Assembly: GCF_003240585.1 (NCBI RefSeq)
Contig: NZ_PCDP01000038.1
Span: 372,001 to 436,000, forward strand
From: Arminella tubonensis
GTDB taxonomy: Bacteria > Pseudomonadota > Alphaproteobacteria > Rhizobiales > Rhizobiaceae
DNA: 64,000 nt
Reading direction: 5' to 3'
Both the position numbers and the translations under genes were made by a program. The notes beneath the pieces were generated by a model that was not told where the DNA came from, searched no databases, and saw only the letters and a program-made list of their open reading frames with translations. Shown here in pieces: positions 43,578 through 52,849 of the stretch; positions within the stretch are counted from its first letter, which is position 1; each line of letters opens with the position of its first letter.

Positions 43578-45419
43578 CTATTCCGCCTTGATCCGGAAGA
43601 ATTGCACCTTCGCTTTTTCCGGCGCGGGAAGTCGTTCCAGGTAGGGAGGAACCCTACCCAGGCCAAGTTGAGCGTAGAGACCGTCGGGTTTGGCTTTTGC
43701 GACCATCGCGGTCTGCGGATCGTTCGGGCAGTAAACAAGAATGGTCGCATGCGCGCCGCGCATGAATGCCTCTGCCTCGCTCGGTATGGCAAGACCGATG
43801 TGCAGCTCGGTCAGCATGCCGCCCGGATCCCTGTGATAGGGCGCAGATAGAACGCGATGGCCGGTAAAGCGCAGGATGGGCGCGCCGAGATTCGAAGGAG
43901 CGACAACCACTCCGGGATCCAGGCCGGTAATCGGAGCCAGCCCTTGCTTCGAGACGCATTCGCTTTCGCTATCGTCAACGGCGGCAACCGTAGAGGTCTT
44001 GGAGAAGATATTCGCGATATTGCTGGTGGCGAGCCCGCCGCCGAAAGCCCAGACCGACGGCACCGATATCAGCACACCGACCACGTAGAAAAATGCGGCC
44101 GCAACATTATCGCTATCGGCATTCGAGACGCGACGCAGATCGAGGATAAACAAGGTCAGCGGCGGAATGGCGAGCAGGTTCGCAAATAGGGCGCCGCGGA
44201 CCTGAACGAGCGCAATGGCCCAATTGACGAGAAGCAAAGCCAGAAAGATCGCATGCAATTCCACCCGCTCTCCACGCATGATGCGGAACAGGCACACCAC
44301 CATGCCGAGAAGGCCTACCGCATAAAAGGCGCCTACCGCTTCGGGCGTTTCGTGGCCAACCGAGAAGATCGATTGCGCCTCAGTGATGGAGTTCAGCCAG
44401 AACTGGATCAGCATCGGATCGAGATCGGCGAGCGGGTTGCGAAGGCACTTCGGCGCCAAAACGAGCGTGGTCGCCAAAACGAGCGCACCGTTTGCTGCAA
44501 GCACCGCAAAACGCCAGGGACGCGGCAGACGGCTGGCGAAGATCGCCGAAACCAGCAGTGCCGCGCCACCGACACTCGTAATTCCATAGAAGCCAAGCGA
44601 CAGATTATCGCAGGTGACCGCCGAATAGAGACGCGGCGGCACGGTCGTGAAGAAGGCAATGCTGATCGCGACAGTAAGCGTAAGCCCAAACGCGCGGGCG
44701 GCAGGCGCGAAATCCTGCCCTTCCCATGCCCAGAGCGTTGCCACGACAATACAGGCGACCGCGATGAAGGGGGTCGTCTCCGCACCGATGCCGATGGCAA
44801 GAGCGGCAGCAACTGCGGCGACGGCATAGCTTGCGGGCCTGAACTTCTGGTCGACCAGCATGGCAGTCAGCAGCGCCACGAGCCCGAGCTGGACGTTATC
44901 GTGATCGATCGACCCCGGAAGGAACCGCCCGCAGCCGAGGATCAGGAGTGCCGTCTGGCCAAGCGCCACATGAGCACCCGGCAAGCCGCCGATACGACGG
45001 CCGAGAAGCCCCATGGCCAGCATGAACGGGATAACCAGCGTCAGCGGCCAGATGGTCAGCGCCAGCGCTTCCGCCCGCTCGGGCGTAGCAAAGAGACGGA
45101 AGAATGCGATCAGGCTTGCAATCGGCAGATCGATGAAACGCGACCAGTGCATTAGCGTGCCACCATCAAGACCGAGGCGGTACTGCATCATGTCGAACCA
45201 GCCCTGGCCGGCCAGCAGGTCGCGGACCTCCACCAGACGCATGGCGTCATCATTGTCCGGGCCGACATAGTCGGTAGCGCCGTAATTCAAGGCCAGCAGC
45301 GCTGCAATGACCGCGGCGCTGTAGAGCAGGGCGACAAACCAGAGGCTCGACAAGAGCGAACTCGCCCCAGACTTCTCACTTGCCGCCGTGATATGCCGCA
45401 TTTCTACCGCGTCGCTCAT
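43578..45419 (-). CDS. GT-C-type polytopic membrane protein
   Basis: 613 residues from ATG 45419, with AAAGAGG upstream. At least ten hydrophobic segments are visible, plus a large periplasmic-type loop region near the C-terminus. The first loop has YVGPDNDDAMRLVEVRDLLAG, an acidic motif (D-x-D-D) of the GT-C glycosyltransferase type. It probably transfers a sugar from a polyprenyl carrier on the periplasmic side. It is divergent from a GT2 and a GtrA gene, so it may work with them. No identical family name is recognised. Confidence 0.7.
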   Translation of the reverse strand: MSDAVEMRHITAASEKSGASSLLSSLWFVALLYSAAVIAALLALNYGATDYVGPDNDDAMRLVEVRDLLAGQGWFDMMQYRLGLDGGTLMHWSRFIDLPIASLIAFFRLFATPERAEALALTIWPLTLVIPFMLAMGLLGRRIGGLPGAHVALGQTALLILGCGRFLPGSIDHDNVQLGLVALLTAMLVDQKFRPASYAVAAVAAALAIGIGAETTPFIAVACIVVATLWAWEGQDFAPAARAFGLTLTVAISIAFFTTVPPRLYSAVTCDNLSLGFYGITSVGGAALLVSAIFASRLPRPWRFAVLAANGALVLATTLVLAPKCLRNPLADLDPMLIQFWLNSITEAQSIFSVGHETPEAVGAFYAVGLLGMVVCLFRIMRGERVELHAIFLALLLVNWAIALVQVRGALFANLLAIPPLTLFILDLRRVSNADSDNVAAAFFYVVGVLISVPSVWAFGGGLATSNIANIFSKTSTVAAVDDSESECVSKQGLAPITGLDPGVVVAPSNLGAPILRFTGHRVLSAPYHRDPGGMLTELHIGLAIPSEAEAFMRGAHATILVYCPNDPQTAMVAKAKPDGLYAQLGLGRVPPYLERLPAPEKAKVQFFRIKAE

Positions 45420-45616
45420 ATGGTCGCCTCTTTCTCGCCGGTCATCGCGAAGCCTCAAAATAGCCCGTTGCCATCAAGAAAGAGTAAAGCCACTGCCAGC
45501 CGCCCGCTGCGGCCTTGTAGACGATGATTTGGTCGCAGGTCAGTCGCTCCTAGGGTCTTATTAACGGCAGCGCGATAGGCTGATCTCCAGATTTTCTGAT
45601 GTAGCGAGTGGAAGTC

Positions 45617-46636
45617 ATGCCGGAGACCTGGAGTGAGAGCCTTGACATTGCGGTTTTGCTGCCCTGCTACAACGAGGGAGCGACGATACGCGCCGTCGTT
45701 GGCGGGTTCCGCGCCGCGTTGCCCGCTGCGCGGATTTATGTCTACGACAACAATTCGACCGATGGCACCGCGCTTCAGGCGATGCTTGCCGGTGCGACGG
45801 TCCTTCGCGAGCGGCGTCAGGGTAAGGGTCATGTTGTCCGCCGGATGTTTTCGGATATCGACGCGGACATCTATCTCATGGCCGATGGTGACGGCACCTA
45901 TTCGCCCGACGATGCAGACGAATTGATACGCACGCTGCTGACCGAACGCTCCGATATGGTCGTCGGCACGCGCCGCGGGGTCCATGACGATGCCGGACGG
46001 CACGGCCACGCCTTCGGAAACCGAATCTTCAACATTCTCTACCGGACGATCTTCGGTCCCGATTTCACCGACATCTTCTCGGGCTACCGGGTCTTCTCGC
46101 GGCGCTTCGTCAAGAGCTTCCCAGCGGTCTCGGCCGGATTCGAGATCGAGACCGAGATGTCGGTACATGCATCGCGGCTGAAGCTGCCGACTACCGAGCT
46201 TGAACTCGACTACGGTCGCCGACCGGAAGGCTCGCATTCCAAGCTCTCGACTTTCAAGGATGGCGCCAAGATCCTCTGGATGTTCGCCATGCTGATGAAA
46301 GAGACGAGGCCGTTCGCCTTCTTCGGCATTCTGAGCACCATGTTCATGGCTTCGAGCCTTGCCTTCATGACACCGGTGTTGATCGAATATTTCGAAACCG
46401 GGCTCGTCAGCCGCATGCCAACCTGGGTGTTCTCGATGGCGCTGATGATGGTGTCGTTCATGCTGTTTACCGCAGCGCTTATTCTTGACTCGGTTGCACG
46501 ATCGCGTGCAGAGCAGCTTCGCATTCACTACATGAATATCAAACCGATGAGCTTGAGCATCGGGCAAACGACATCGAGCAGGATCGAGCGAGAGCAGAAT
46601 TCTGCGACCAGCAATAGGAAGGCCGGCGCTGCATGA
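45617..46636 (+). CDS. Glycosyltransferase family 2 (GtrB/DPM1-like)
   Basis: 339 residues from ATG 45617. A GT-A fold with VLLPCYNEGATI at the N-terminus and DGDGTY (the D-x-D metal site) is followed by two membrane helices near the C-terminus. This pattern fits bactoprenol-phosphate sugar transferases such as GtrB or DPM1. The start of gtrA overlaps its stop by four bases. The sugar is unknown; it would be loaded on the lipid at the cytoplasmic face. Confidence 0.85.
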   Translation: MPETWSESLDIAVLLPCYNEGATIRAVVGGFRAALPAARIYVYDNNSTDGTALQAMLAGATVLRERRQGKGHVVRRMFSDIDADIYLMADGDGTYSPDDADELIRTLLTERSDMVVGTRRGVHDDAGRHGHAFGNRIFNILYRTIFGPDFTDIFSGYRVFSRRFVKSFPAVSAGFEIETEMSVHASRLKLPTTELELDYGRRPEGSHSKLSTFKDGAKILWMFAMLMKETRPFAFFGILSTMFMASSLAFMTPVLIEYFETGLVSRMPTWVFSMALMMVSFMLFTAALILDSVARSRAEQLRIHYMNIKPMSLSIGQTTSSRIEREQNSATSNRKAGAA

Positions 46637-47007
46637 AGAAGATTTTGTGGTTTGCAATGGCAGGCGGCGTCGGTTTCGTCGTCGACGCGGGGGTCCTGAT
46701 GCTGCTCCTGCATTTCACGTCGCTTGGCCCCTTTGGCGCGCGGGCCATCAGCATTCCAATGGCAATGATCGCGACGTGGGTCTTGAACCGCACCTTTACC
46801 TTTGATCGCTCCGGCCGGTCCCTCGCGGCCGAAGGGTTTCGCTACGGTTCGATCGGGGTTACCTCAGCGCTGCTGAATTATGCTCTTTATTCCGCGTTGC
46901 TTGTTTCCACGCCAATACTGCGCCCGACGGTGGCATTGGTACTGGCATCGGCGGCGGCGACGGGCTTCAGCTTTTTCGGCTACTCGCGCTTCGTCTTCCG
47001 CCGCTGA
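46633..47007 (+). CDS. GtrA-family membrane protein
   Basis: 124 residues with four hydrophobic helices (about 6-27, 34-53, 76-95 and 100-120), matching GtrA, the small flippase thought to move polyprenyl-linked sugars to the periplasm. The start overlaps the GT2 stop (ATGA), as is common for gtrB-gtrA pairs. The next gene is convergent with a 13-bp gap. Confidence 0.88.
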   Translation: MKKILWFAMAGGVGFVVDAGVLMLLLHFTSLGPFGARAISIPMAMIATWVLNRTFTFDRSGRSLAAEGFRYGSIGVTSALLNYALYSALLVSTPILRPTVALVLASAAATGFSFFGYSRFVFRR

Positions 47008-47020
47008 CGCGTTTGTAGAA

Positions 47021-48007
47021 TCAGACCGTTTCCCAGCCGTCCTTTTCGCTGGCGCGATAGATGGCGTCGATCATCTTCTGATTGTTCCTGGAGCTTTCAA
47101 GCGTCACCACCTCAGCCTTGCCGCCGGTTGCCGCATCCGCAAACGCCTCGGCCTCGCGCTTGTACTGGCGGCTGTCGGGGAAGCGGAAAATCTTTGATTC
47201 CGAATGATTGCGGTTGGTCAGCTCGATTTCCTCGGCCCCGTAGCGATCGGCATTGAAGGGCGACTTCACCTCTATGAAGCCTTCGGTGCCGTGGAAGACC
47301 ATGACCTGGCGGGCTGCCATCTGCGTCGAGATATAGAAGCTCACCTCGAAATCGCCGAAGTCCGCCTTGACGCTCGAGTAGATGTCGGTGCCGAATTCCG
47401 GATCGCGCTCGGTGACCGCCTGGATACGCAAGGGTTCCTTGCCGGTGACGAAGCGGGTGCTGATTGTTGGGTAGACGCCGATATCAGGCAGGCCTCCGCC
47501 GCCGAGCTCCGGAATGTTGCGCATGTTGCCGGCGTCGCGGTTGAAATAGGTGAACGCGCCCTGGACATGACGCAGACGGCCGATGGCGCCATCGGCTAGC
47601 AACGAGCGGACCTTCTGCCAGACAGGCGTGTAGGTGACCATGTAGGCTTCGGTGATCAGCACCTTGTTGCGGTCGCGCGCCGCGATCAGGCTGTCGATCT
47701 CGCCTGCCTTGAGTGCGATCGGCTTTTCGCAGAGCACGTGCTTGCCGGCATCCGCAGCCTTGATCGACCATTCGACATGCTGTGACGTCGGCAGCGGAAT
47801 ATAGACCGCGTCGATCGTGTCGGAGGCGAGCATTTCCTCGTAGGAACCGAAGGCGTGCGGTACAGAGAAGCGATCCGCCATCTTCCGAGCGCGGCCAAGA
47901 TCACGGCTGGCGACGGCGGTCACCACGCAATTTTCGGCATCCTGGATCGCCGGGACGACCAGTTCCTGGCCAATCTTTGCAGTCGACATGATTCCGAAAC
48001 GCAACAT
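47021..48007 (-). CDS. Gfo/Idh/MocA-family oxidoreductase
   Basis: 328 residues from ATG 48007 with GGAGG upstream. The Rossmann motif FGIMSTAKIGQELV opens the protein, and EKPIALKAGEID supplies the EKP motif with catalytic lysine. The C-terminal GFO_IDH_MocA domain follows. Substrates are sugars or inositol-like compounds; which one cannot be told. It converges on gtrA and is divergent from an aldo/keto reductase. Confidence 0.9.
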   Translation of the reverse strand: MLRFGIMSTAKIGQELVVPAIQDAENCVVTAVASRDLGRARKMADRFSVPHAFGSYEEMLASDTIDAVYIPLPTSQHVEWSIKAADAGKHVLCEKPIALKAGEIDSLIAARDRNKVLITEAYMVTYTPVWQKVRSLLADGAIGRLRHVQGAFTYFNRDAGNMRNIPELGGGGLPDIGVYPTISTRFVTGKEPLRIQAVTERDPEFGTDIYSSVKADFGDFEVSFYISTQMAARQVMVFHGTEGFIEVKSPFNADRYGAEEIELTNRNHSESKIFRFPDSRQYKREAEAFADAATGGKAEVVTLESSRNNQKMIDAIYRASEKDGWETV

Positions 48008-48189
48008 TGATTTTTCCTCCGTGAACGATTTTCGGCGCAACCTTATTCAGCCCCCGTTGCCGGCGCAATGCCGCAGGACGAAATCACGGAAGTTTGGTTT
48101 CCATGTTCGCCCTATGGCCCTACATAGAGAAGACGGTGTTTCGCCGTGCCGTTCATTTCAATGATTTCAATCATTTTGGGAGAGTGCCC

Positions 48190-49137
48190 ATGCAGATGCG
48201 CCAGCTTGGTAAAACGGGTCTTTCGATCGCCCCGATCGTCTTTGGCGGCAATGTCTTCGGCTGGACGGCCGACGAAAAGACCTCCTACGATATTCTCGAT
48301 GCCTTCTTTGACGCTGGCTTCAACACCATCGATACTGCCGACGTCTATTCCGCCTGGGTTCCAGGCAACAAGGGCGGAGACTCCGAGGAGATCATCGGCA
48401 AGTGGCTGAAGCGCAGCGGCCTTTCTCGCGACAAGGCGATCATCATTACCAAGGTCGGCTCGGAAATGGGACCGGATAAGAAGGGACTGAGGGAGGCCTA
48501 CATTCTGAAGGCGGTCGAAGACTCGCTGAGGCGTCTGCAAACCGACTACATCGATCTCTATCTCTCCCATTGGCCGGATCCCGAAACGCAATATGAAGAG
48601 ACGCTCGGCGCCTATGCCAAGCTGAAACAGCAGGGCAAGATCCGCGCGATCGGTTGTTCTAACCTTGACGCGAAGCAGTTGCAGGATTCTCTCGATGCCG
48701 CGGGGAAAGCCGGTCTTCCGCGCTACGATGTATTGCAGCCGGAGTATAATCTCTACGACCGCGGCTTCGAGGGCCCGCTCGCCGAACTCTGCCTCAGGGA
48801 AAAGATTGGCGTCATCACCTATTTCAGCCTTGCCGCAGGATTTCTTTCCGGCAAGTATCGGACCAAGGCCGATACGGAAGGCAAGGCGCGCGAAAATCGC
48901 GTCGGCAAATATCTCGATGCCAAGGGCCTGAATATCCTTGCCGCGCTCGACAGCGTAGCGAAGGAGACGGGTGCAAAGCCGGCGGAGATCGCGCTTGCAT
49001 GGCTGCTTCAGAAAAAGGCCGTCACCGCGCCTATCGCCAGCGCCACCAGCCTCACTCAACTCGATGCGCTCATCAACTCGGCAAAACTGACACTATCCGC
49101 CGAGGCAGTTGATATACTCGACAAGGCGGGTGCTTAA
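48190..49137 (+). CDS. Aldo/keto reductase (first)
   Basis: 315 residues from ATG 48190; a GTG/ATG farther up is not favoured. The AKR catalytic set is seen as DTADVY (Asp, Tyr), the lysine in AIIITKVGS, and the histidine in LYLSHWPDP. The conserved cofactor-binding C-terminal stretch IASATSLTQLDALI is present. It reduces aldehydes or sugars with NADPH; physiological substrate unknown. It is divergent from the Gfo/Idh/MocA gene. Confidence 0.92.
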   Translation: MQMRQLGKTGLSIAPIVFGGNVFGWTADEKTSYDILDAFFDAGFNTIDTADVYSAWVPGNKGGDSEEIIGKWLKRSGLSRDKAIIITKVGSEMGPDKKGLREAYILKAVEDSLRRLQTDYIDLYLSHWPDPETQYEETLGAYAKLKQQGKIRAIGCSNLDAKQLQDSLDAAGKAGLPRYDVLQPEYNLYDRGFEGPLAELCLREKIGVITYFSLAAGFLSGKYRTKADTEGKARENRVGKYLDAKGLNILAALDSVAKETGAKPAEIALAWLLQKKAVTAPIASATSLTQLDALINSAKLTLSAEAVDILDKAGA

Positions 49138-49209
49138 ATCTCTATTCCATGCATGTCGTTGCCCCAGAACCGTTACAGATTTTGGGCAATCTGCATCAGG
49201 AGGCCTGAC

Positions 49210-49653
49210 ATGACGGTGACTATCCGCGACGCAAGACCCGACGACGAGCGGCGCTGGCGAAAGCTCTGGTCCGATTATCTCGACTTCTACGCAGTCGGCA
49301 TCGCGCCTGATATTACCGAGATGACGTGGCGCCGGATCTTCGATCCGGCGTCGACGATCTTCATGCGGGTCGCTGAGGTCGATGGGGAGATGATGGGCTT
49401 CGCGCTGTGCATCACGCACGAGGGCACGTGGACCCGCTCGCTGGACTGCTATCTCGAAGACCTGTTCGTCGACGAGGCCGCGCGCGGCAAAGGTGTTGGC
49501 CGCGCATTGCTGGATGACCTCATGGCACTTTCGAAAGCAAAAGGCTGGGGGCGGCTCTACTGGCACACCGACGAGACCAACGCTACCGCGAGGAAGCTCT
49601 ACGACAGCTATGTCAAGAGCGACGGCCATATCCGCTACCGCCTTACACTTTGA
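49210..49653 (+). CDS. GNAT-family N-acetyltransferase
   Basis: 147 residues from ATG 49210, preceded by AGGAGG at normal spacing. The acetyl-CoA loop appears in EDLFVDEAARGKGVGRALLDDLM (the Q/R-x-x-G-x-G/A type motif). The acceptor is unknown. The 3' end overlaps the 3' end of the M15-like gene on the other strand by 11 bp. Confidence 0.9.
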   Translation: MTVTIRDARPDDERRWRKLWSDYLDFYAVGIAPDITEMTWRRIFDPASTIFMRVAEVDGEMMGFALCITHEGTWTRSLDCYLEDLFVDEAARGKGVGRALLDDLMALSKAKGWGRLYWHTDETNATARKLYDSYVKSDGHIRYRLTL

Positions 49654-50260
49654 TCGGCGGAAAGCCCTCATAGGCGCTCGAGTGATCGCCCTCCCAGTTC
49701 TGCATTCCGCGGCGCGTGAGGATACCGCGCGGTTCGGCATAGCTGCTGATCTGGCGAACCGGCTTCTCATGCCAGCCGATATTGACGGCCCATAGCTTCG
49801 GGAAGAACTGCAGCGAAGAATAGGGCAGATGGTCGTGGATCCACCAGGCGAGCTTCTGCCAATCGCCGGGCTTTTGATGCCGGTCCCAGACCCAGGGCAC
49901 GACGACGCATGCGGTGGCGCCCATGCAGCCGTCAGCATCGCGCAGATCCCAGATGTGGTTGGCGGCGGTGATTTCGTTTCGCGCGCAGTTCAAGTCGTTT
50001 TCATTGCCGAATTTGTTCAAAGTCGGCGAACGGTAGCCGGAGCGCAGGTGTAGTCTTCCGAAGGTTTGCTCCAACGGCTCCAGCAACTCCTCGCACAAAC
50101 GCCTGCCCGCCGCGATTGCCAGGTCGGGATCGTCAGGGATATTGGGAATGCCGTAAAAGCTACCGATCTCGGAATGAAGGAAATCGCGAAGGAAGAAATT
50201 CCTGGAGAGCCGTACCCGGCCGAGCTCCTCCAACCCCCTCATCGAAGCCGGTTTCTTCAT
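49643..50260 (-). CDS. Peptidase-M15-like protein, possibly cell-wall acting
   Basis: 205 residues from ATG 50260, which has GGAGGGG six bases upstream; ATG 50275 is also in frame. SGYRSPTLNKFGN...AANHIWDLRDADG resembles the zinc region of M15 D-Ala-D-Ala carboxypeptidases (S-x-H...D), with a second possible zinc histidine in WIHDHL. No signal peptide is visible, so secretion and activity are uncertain. Phage-endolysin-like or tail-associated origins are possible. Confidence 0.6.
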   Translation of the reverse strand: MKKPASMRGLEELGRVRLSRNFFLRDFLHSEIGSFYGIPNIPDDPDLAIAAGRRLCEELLEPLEQTFGRLHLRSGYRSPTLNKFGNENDLNCARNEITAANHIWDLRDADGCMGATACVVVPWVWDRHQKPGDWQKLAWWIHDHLPYSSLQFFPKLWAVNIGWHEKPVRQISSYAEPRGILTRRGMQNWEGDHSSAYEGFPPIKV

Positions 50261-50323
50261 TGTGCACCCCTCCATGACCCAATCTATGGCTTCCGCCCCG
50301 GTCCGCCACCCGAAAGCCGGCGA

Positions 50324-51214
50324 TTAGCCGCCCACCTTGAAGAAATCGATAAATGCCCGCAGTGCCGGGCGCATCTGGCGCCGGCTGGGATAGTAGAGGA
50401 ACGGGCCCGGATAAGGCGGACACCAATCCTCCAGCACGCGGATCAGCTTTCCCTCCGCAAGCTCGTTGGCGACACGCATGTCGAAGAGATAGGCAAGCCC
50501 GGCGCCGCCAAGAGCCGCCAGCAAGCTCAACCGATCCTCGCTGACAATCAGCGGGCCATTCACCGGAACAATCAGCTCACGGCCATCCTTCTCGAACTCC
50601 CAGCGATAGATCGTGCCGTTGCTGAAGCGGCGCTTGATACAACGATGATGCACGAGATCGCCCGGGTGGAACGGCTTCGGATGGTGCTCAAAATAGCCGG
50701 GCGAACCCGCGATGACGGTGCGCAGGTCGGAGGATACCTTGACAGCGATCATATCAGCCTCGAGGCTCTCCTCGAACCTGATGCCGGCATCGAAACCTTC
50801 CTCAACGATATCGATGAAGCCGTCCTCGTTGGCGATTTCAAGCGTGATGTCAGGATAGAGATTGAGAAAATCGCCTATGCGCTCCCCGAGCAGCACGTCG
50901 GATGCAAAACGCGGTGCTGTAATGCGTAGATTGCCGGCGGGCTTGTCGCGCGCGTCTACGACCTCCTCAAGCGCCACGCCGATTTCATCGAGTGCCGGCC
51001 GGAGACGATCGAGCAACCGCCGCCCCTCCTCGGTCGGGGCCACGCTGCGTGTGGTGCGGGCGAGCAGACGAACGCCTAGGCTCTCCTCCAGGCTGGAGAT
51101 CGCGTGACTGACAGCTGAAGGCGCGATTGCCAGCTCCTTGGCCGCGGCACGAAAGCTGCGGTGGGCGGCGACGGCGGCAAGCACCGCGAGTTGCGAGAGT
51201 TGTGTCCGGTTCAT
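50324..51214 (-). CDS. LysR-family regulator beside aldo/keto reductase
   Basis: 296 residues from ATG 51214 (MNRTQLSQLAVLAAVAAHRSFRAAAKELAIAPSAVSHAISSLEE), a typical LTTR helix-turn-helix, followed by the effector-binding domain. It is divergent from the second aldo/keto reductase across 133 bp and probably controls it. The LTTR group with MNRTQLSQL start is common in redox regulation. No clear dyad was found in the gap. Confidence 0.87.
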   Translation of the reverse strand: MNRTQLSQLAVLAAVAAHRSFRAAAKELAIAPSAVSHAISSLEESLGVRLLARTTRSVAPTEEGRRLLDRLRPALDEIGVALEEVVDARDKPAGNLRITAPRFASDVLLGERIGDFLNLYPDITLEIANEDGFIDIVEEGFDAGIRFEESLEADMIAVKVSSDLRTVIAGSPGYFEHHPKPFHPGDLVHHRCIKRRFSNGTIYRWEFEKDGRELIVPVNGPLIVSEDRLSLLAALGGAGLAYLFDMRVANELAEGKLIRVLEDWCPPYPGPFLYYPSRRQMRPALRAFIDFFKVGG

Positions 51215-51347
51215 TGATCGAAATAATAGAACAGCCCGTTGCGATTTGCACGGATTTTCAAACGGTTGCTGGCGCTCTAGTTTCCAACCCGTATCCCGGT
51301 GGTGAACCGCCTGGCGATCACGACAAATTGGCTCAGGGAGCACAGAA

Positions 51348-52343
51348 ATGAAAACCCGCAAACTTGGAAACGAACTGACCGTCTCCGCTGTCGGTCTCGG
51401 CTGCATGGGCATGAGCTTTGCCTATGGGGCAAAGGATGACAACGAATCCAACGCCACGCTGCGCCGCGCTGTCGACCTCGGTGTGACCTTCTTCGACACT
51501 GCGGAGACCTACGGTCCCTTCCACAACGAGGAATTGCTCGGGAAGGCGCTGAAGCCCGTTCGCGATCAAGTCGTCATCGCCACGAAGTTCGGATTCAAGC
51601 TCGATCTCACGAAGCCCGGCCCGGCCGCAATAGTCGGCGTGGACAGCCGGCCGGCGCATGTGAAACAAGTGGCCGAAGCTTCGTTGAAGCGGCTCGACAC
51701 CGAGGTCATCGACCTGTTCTACCAACACCGCGTCGATCCCGATGTGGCGATCGAAGATACGGTCGGCGCCATGGCCGACCTGGTGAAAGAGGGCAAGGTG
51801 CGTGCCCTCGGTCTCTCGGAGGCAAGTTCCGCCACCATCCGTCGCGCCCATGCTGTCCACCCGATTGCCGCCGTACAGAGCGAATATTCGCTTTGGTCCC
51901 GCGACCCGGAAGACGACGTGCTTGCCACCTGTCGCGAACTCGGCATTGGTTTCGTGCCCTATAGTCCGCTGGGACGCGGTTTCCTCACCGGCGCGATCCG
52001 ACAAGTGGACGACCTCGACGCCGACGATTTCCGTCGCAATCTGCCGCGTTTCCAGGCGGAGAATTTCGATGCAAACGCGGCCCTGGTTAGGGCACTTGAG
52101 GCGCTGGCCAAAGAGAAGGGCGTCACTGCCGCCCAGCTGGCGCTCGCCTGGGTTCTGCACCAGGGGGACGACGTCGTTCCTATCCCCGGTGCGCGCAAAC
52201 TGCATCATCTGGAACAGAACGCAGCGGCAGCCGACATCGTGCTTTCCACTGATGAAGTTGAGGAGTTGAGCAACGTGATCCCGCTCGGCCGGGTCGCGGG
52301 CAAGCGGTATTCGGATGCGTCGCTGGCAATGACCAATCGTTGA
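51348..52343 (+). CDS. Aldo/keto reductase (second)
   Basis: 331 residues: KLGNELTVSAVGLGCMGMSFAYG start, DTAETYG (Asp and Tyr), lysine in ATKFGF and histidine in FYQHRVDP. The NADPH-binding C-terminal QGDDVVPIPGARKLHHL is present. It belongs to the YafB/YghZ-like MGMS group, distinct from the first AKR. It has a divergent LysR and probably a role in aldehyde detoxification. Confidence 0.92.
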   Translation: MKTRKLGNELTVSAVGLGCMGMSFAYGAKDDNESNATLRRAVDLGVTFFDTAETYGPFHNEELLGKALKPVRDQVVIATKFGFKLDLTKPGPAAIVGVDSRPAHVKQVAEASLKRLDTEVIDLFYQHRVDPDVAIEDTVGAMADLVKEGKVRALGLSEASSATIRRAHAVHPIAAVQSEYSLWSRDPEDDVLATCRELGIGFVPYSPLGRGFLTGAIRQVDDLDADDFRRNLPRFQAENFDANAALVRALEALAKEKGVTAAQLALAWVLHQGDDVVPIPGARKLHHLEQNAAAADIVLSTDEVEELSNVIPLGRVAGKRYSDASLAMTNR

Positions 52344-52441
52344 GGCTTCGGGCTGTTTTTCGTGAGGAGGCGAACCACTCTCGTTTTGCCCGATTCCGGC
52401 ATCCGTGCTATGCTTCGACCAGCCAAAACGGAGGAAGCGAG

Positions 52442-52801
52442 ATGTCCGAAGAGCAGGCAATCCGGGCGGTGATCCATCTCTATGTCGATGGAATGGCATT
52501 TGCCAACGAGCCCGCGCTGAAGAAGGCCTTTCACCGGCAGGCGGCCATTGTAGGGAATTTCCAGGGCGCCGTCGAATGGCTTTCTCGCGACGAATTCATA
52601 GCCTCAATCATGGCCGAAGCCCCGGCTGCACCGGGCACGCAGCCGCTGATGGAGATCGAGATGATCGAGATCACCGGCGATACCGCAAGCGTCCGCGTGA
52701 TCGACGAATTCGCGGGCATGCGTTTTTCGGATTACCTATCGTTGCTGAAGGCCGACGGACGTTGGACCATCGTCAACAAGCTCTATCATCTTCACGCATG
52801 A
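52442..52801 (+). CDS. SnoaL/NTF2-like small protein
   Basis: 119 residues from ATG 52442 with GGAGG upstream at about 52432; the frame opens earlier but over the intergenic stretch. The fold (AIRAVIHLYVDGMAFANEPALKKAFH...DYLSLLKADGRWTIVNKLYH) is the cone-shaped NTF2/SnoaL type with putative lumazine-binding-like topology. Ligand unknown. A perfect terminator follows its stop. Confidence 0.85.
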   Translation: MSEEQAIRAVIHLYVDGMAFANEPALKKAFHRQAAIVGNFQGAVEWLSRDEFIASIMAEAPAAPGTQPLMEIEMIEITGDTASVRVIDEFAGMRFSDYLSLLKADGRWTIVNKLYHLHA

Positions 52802-52831
52802 AAAAGCCGGCGAGGTCATCGCCGGCTTTTT
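52801..52831. terminator. Bidirectional terminator after the SnoaL-like gene and pheT
   Basis: A perfect 13-bp stem (arms 52801-52813 and 52819-52831) with a 5-nt loop has A-run and T-run at its ends. It serves the rightward gene, whose stop it touches, and the leftward pheT, whose stop is at 52850. Confidence 0.9.
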
Positions 52832-52849
52832 GAGCACGGATTTCGCGCG

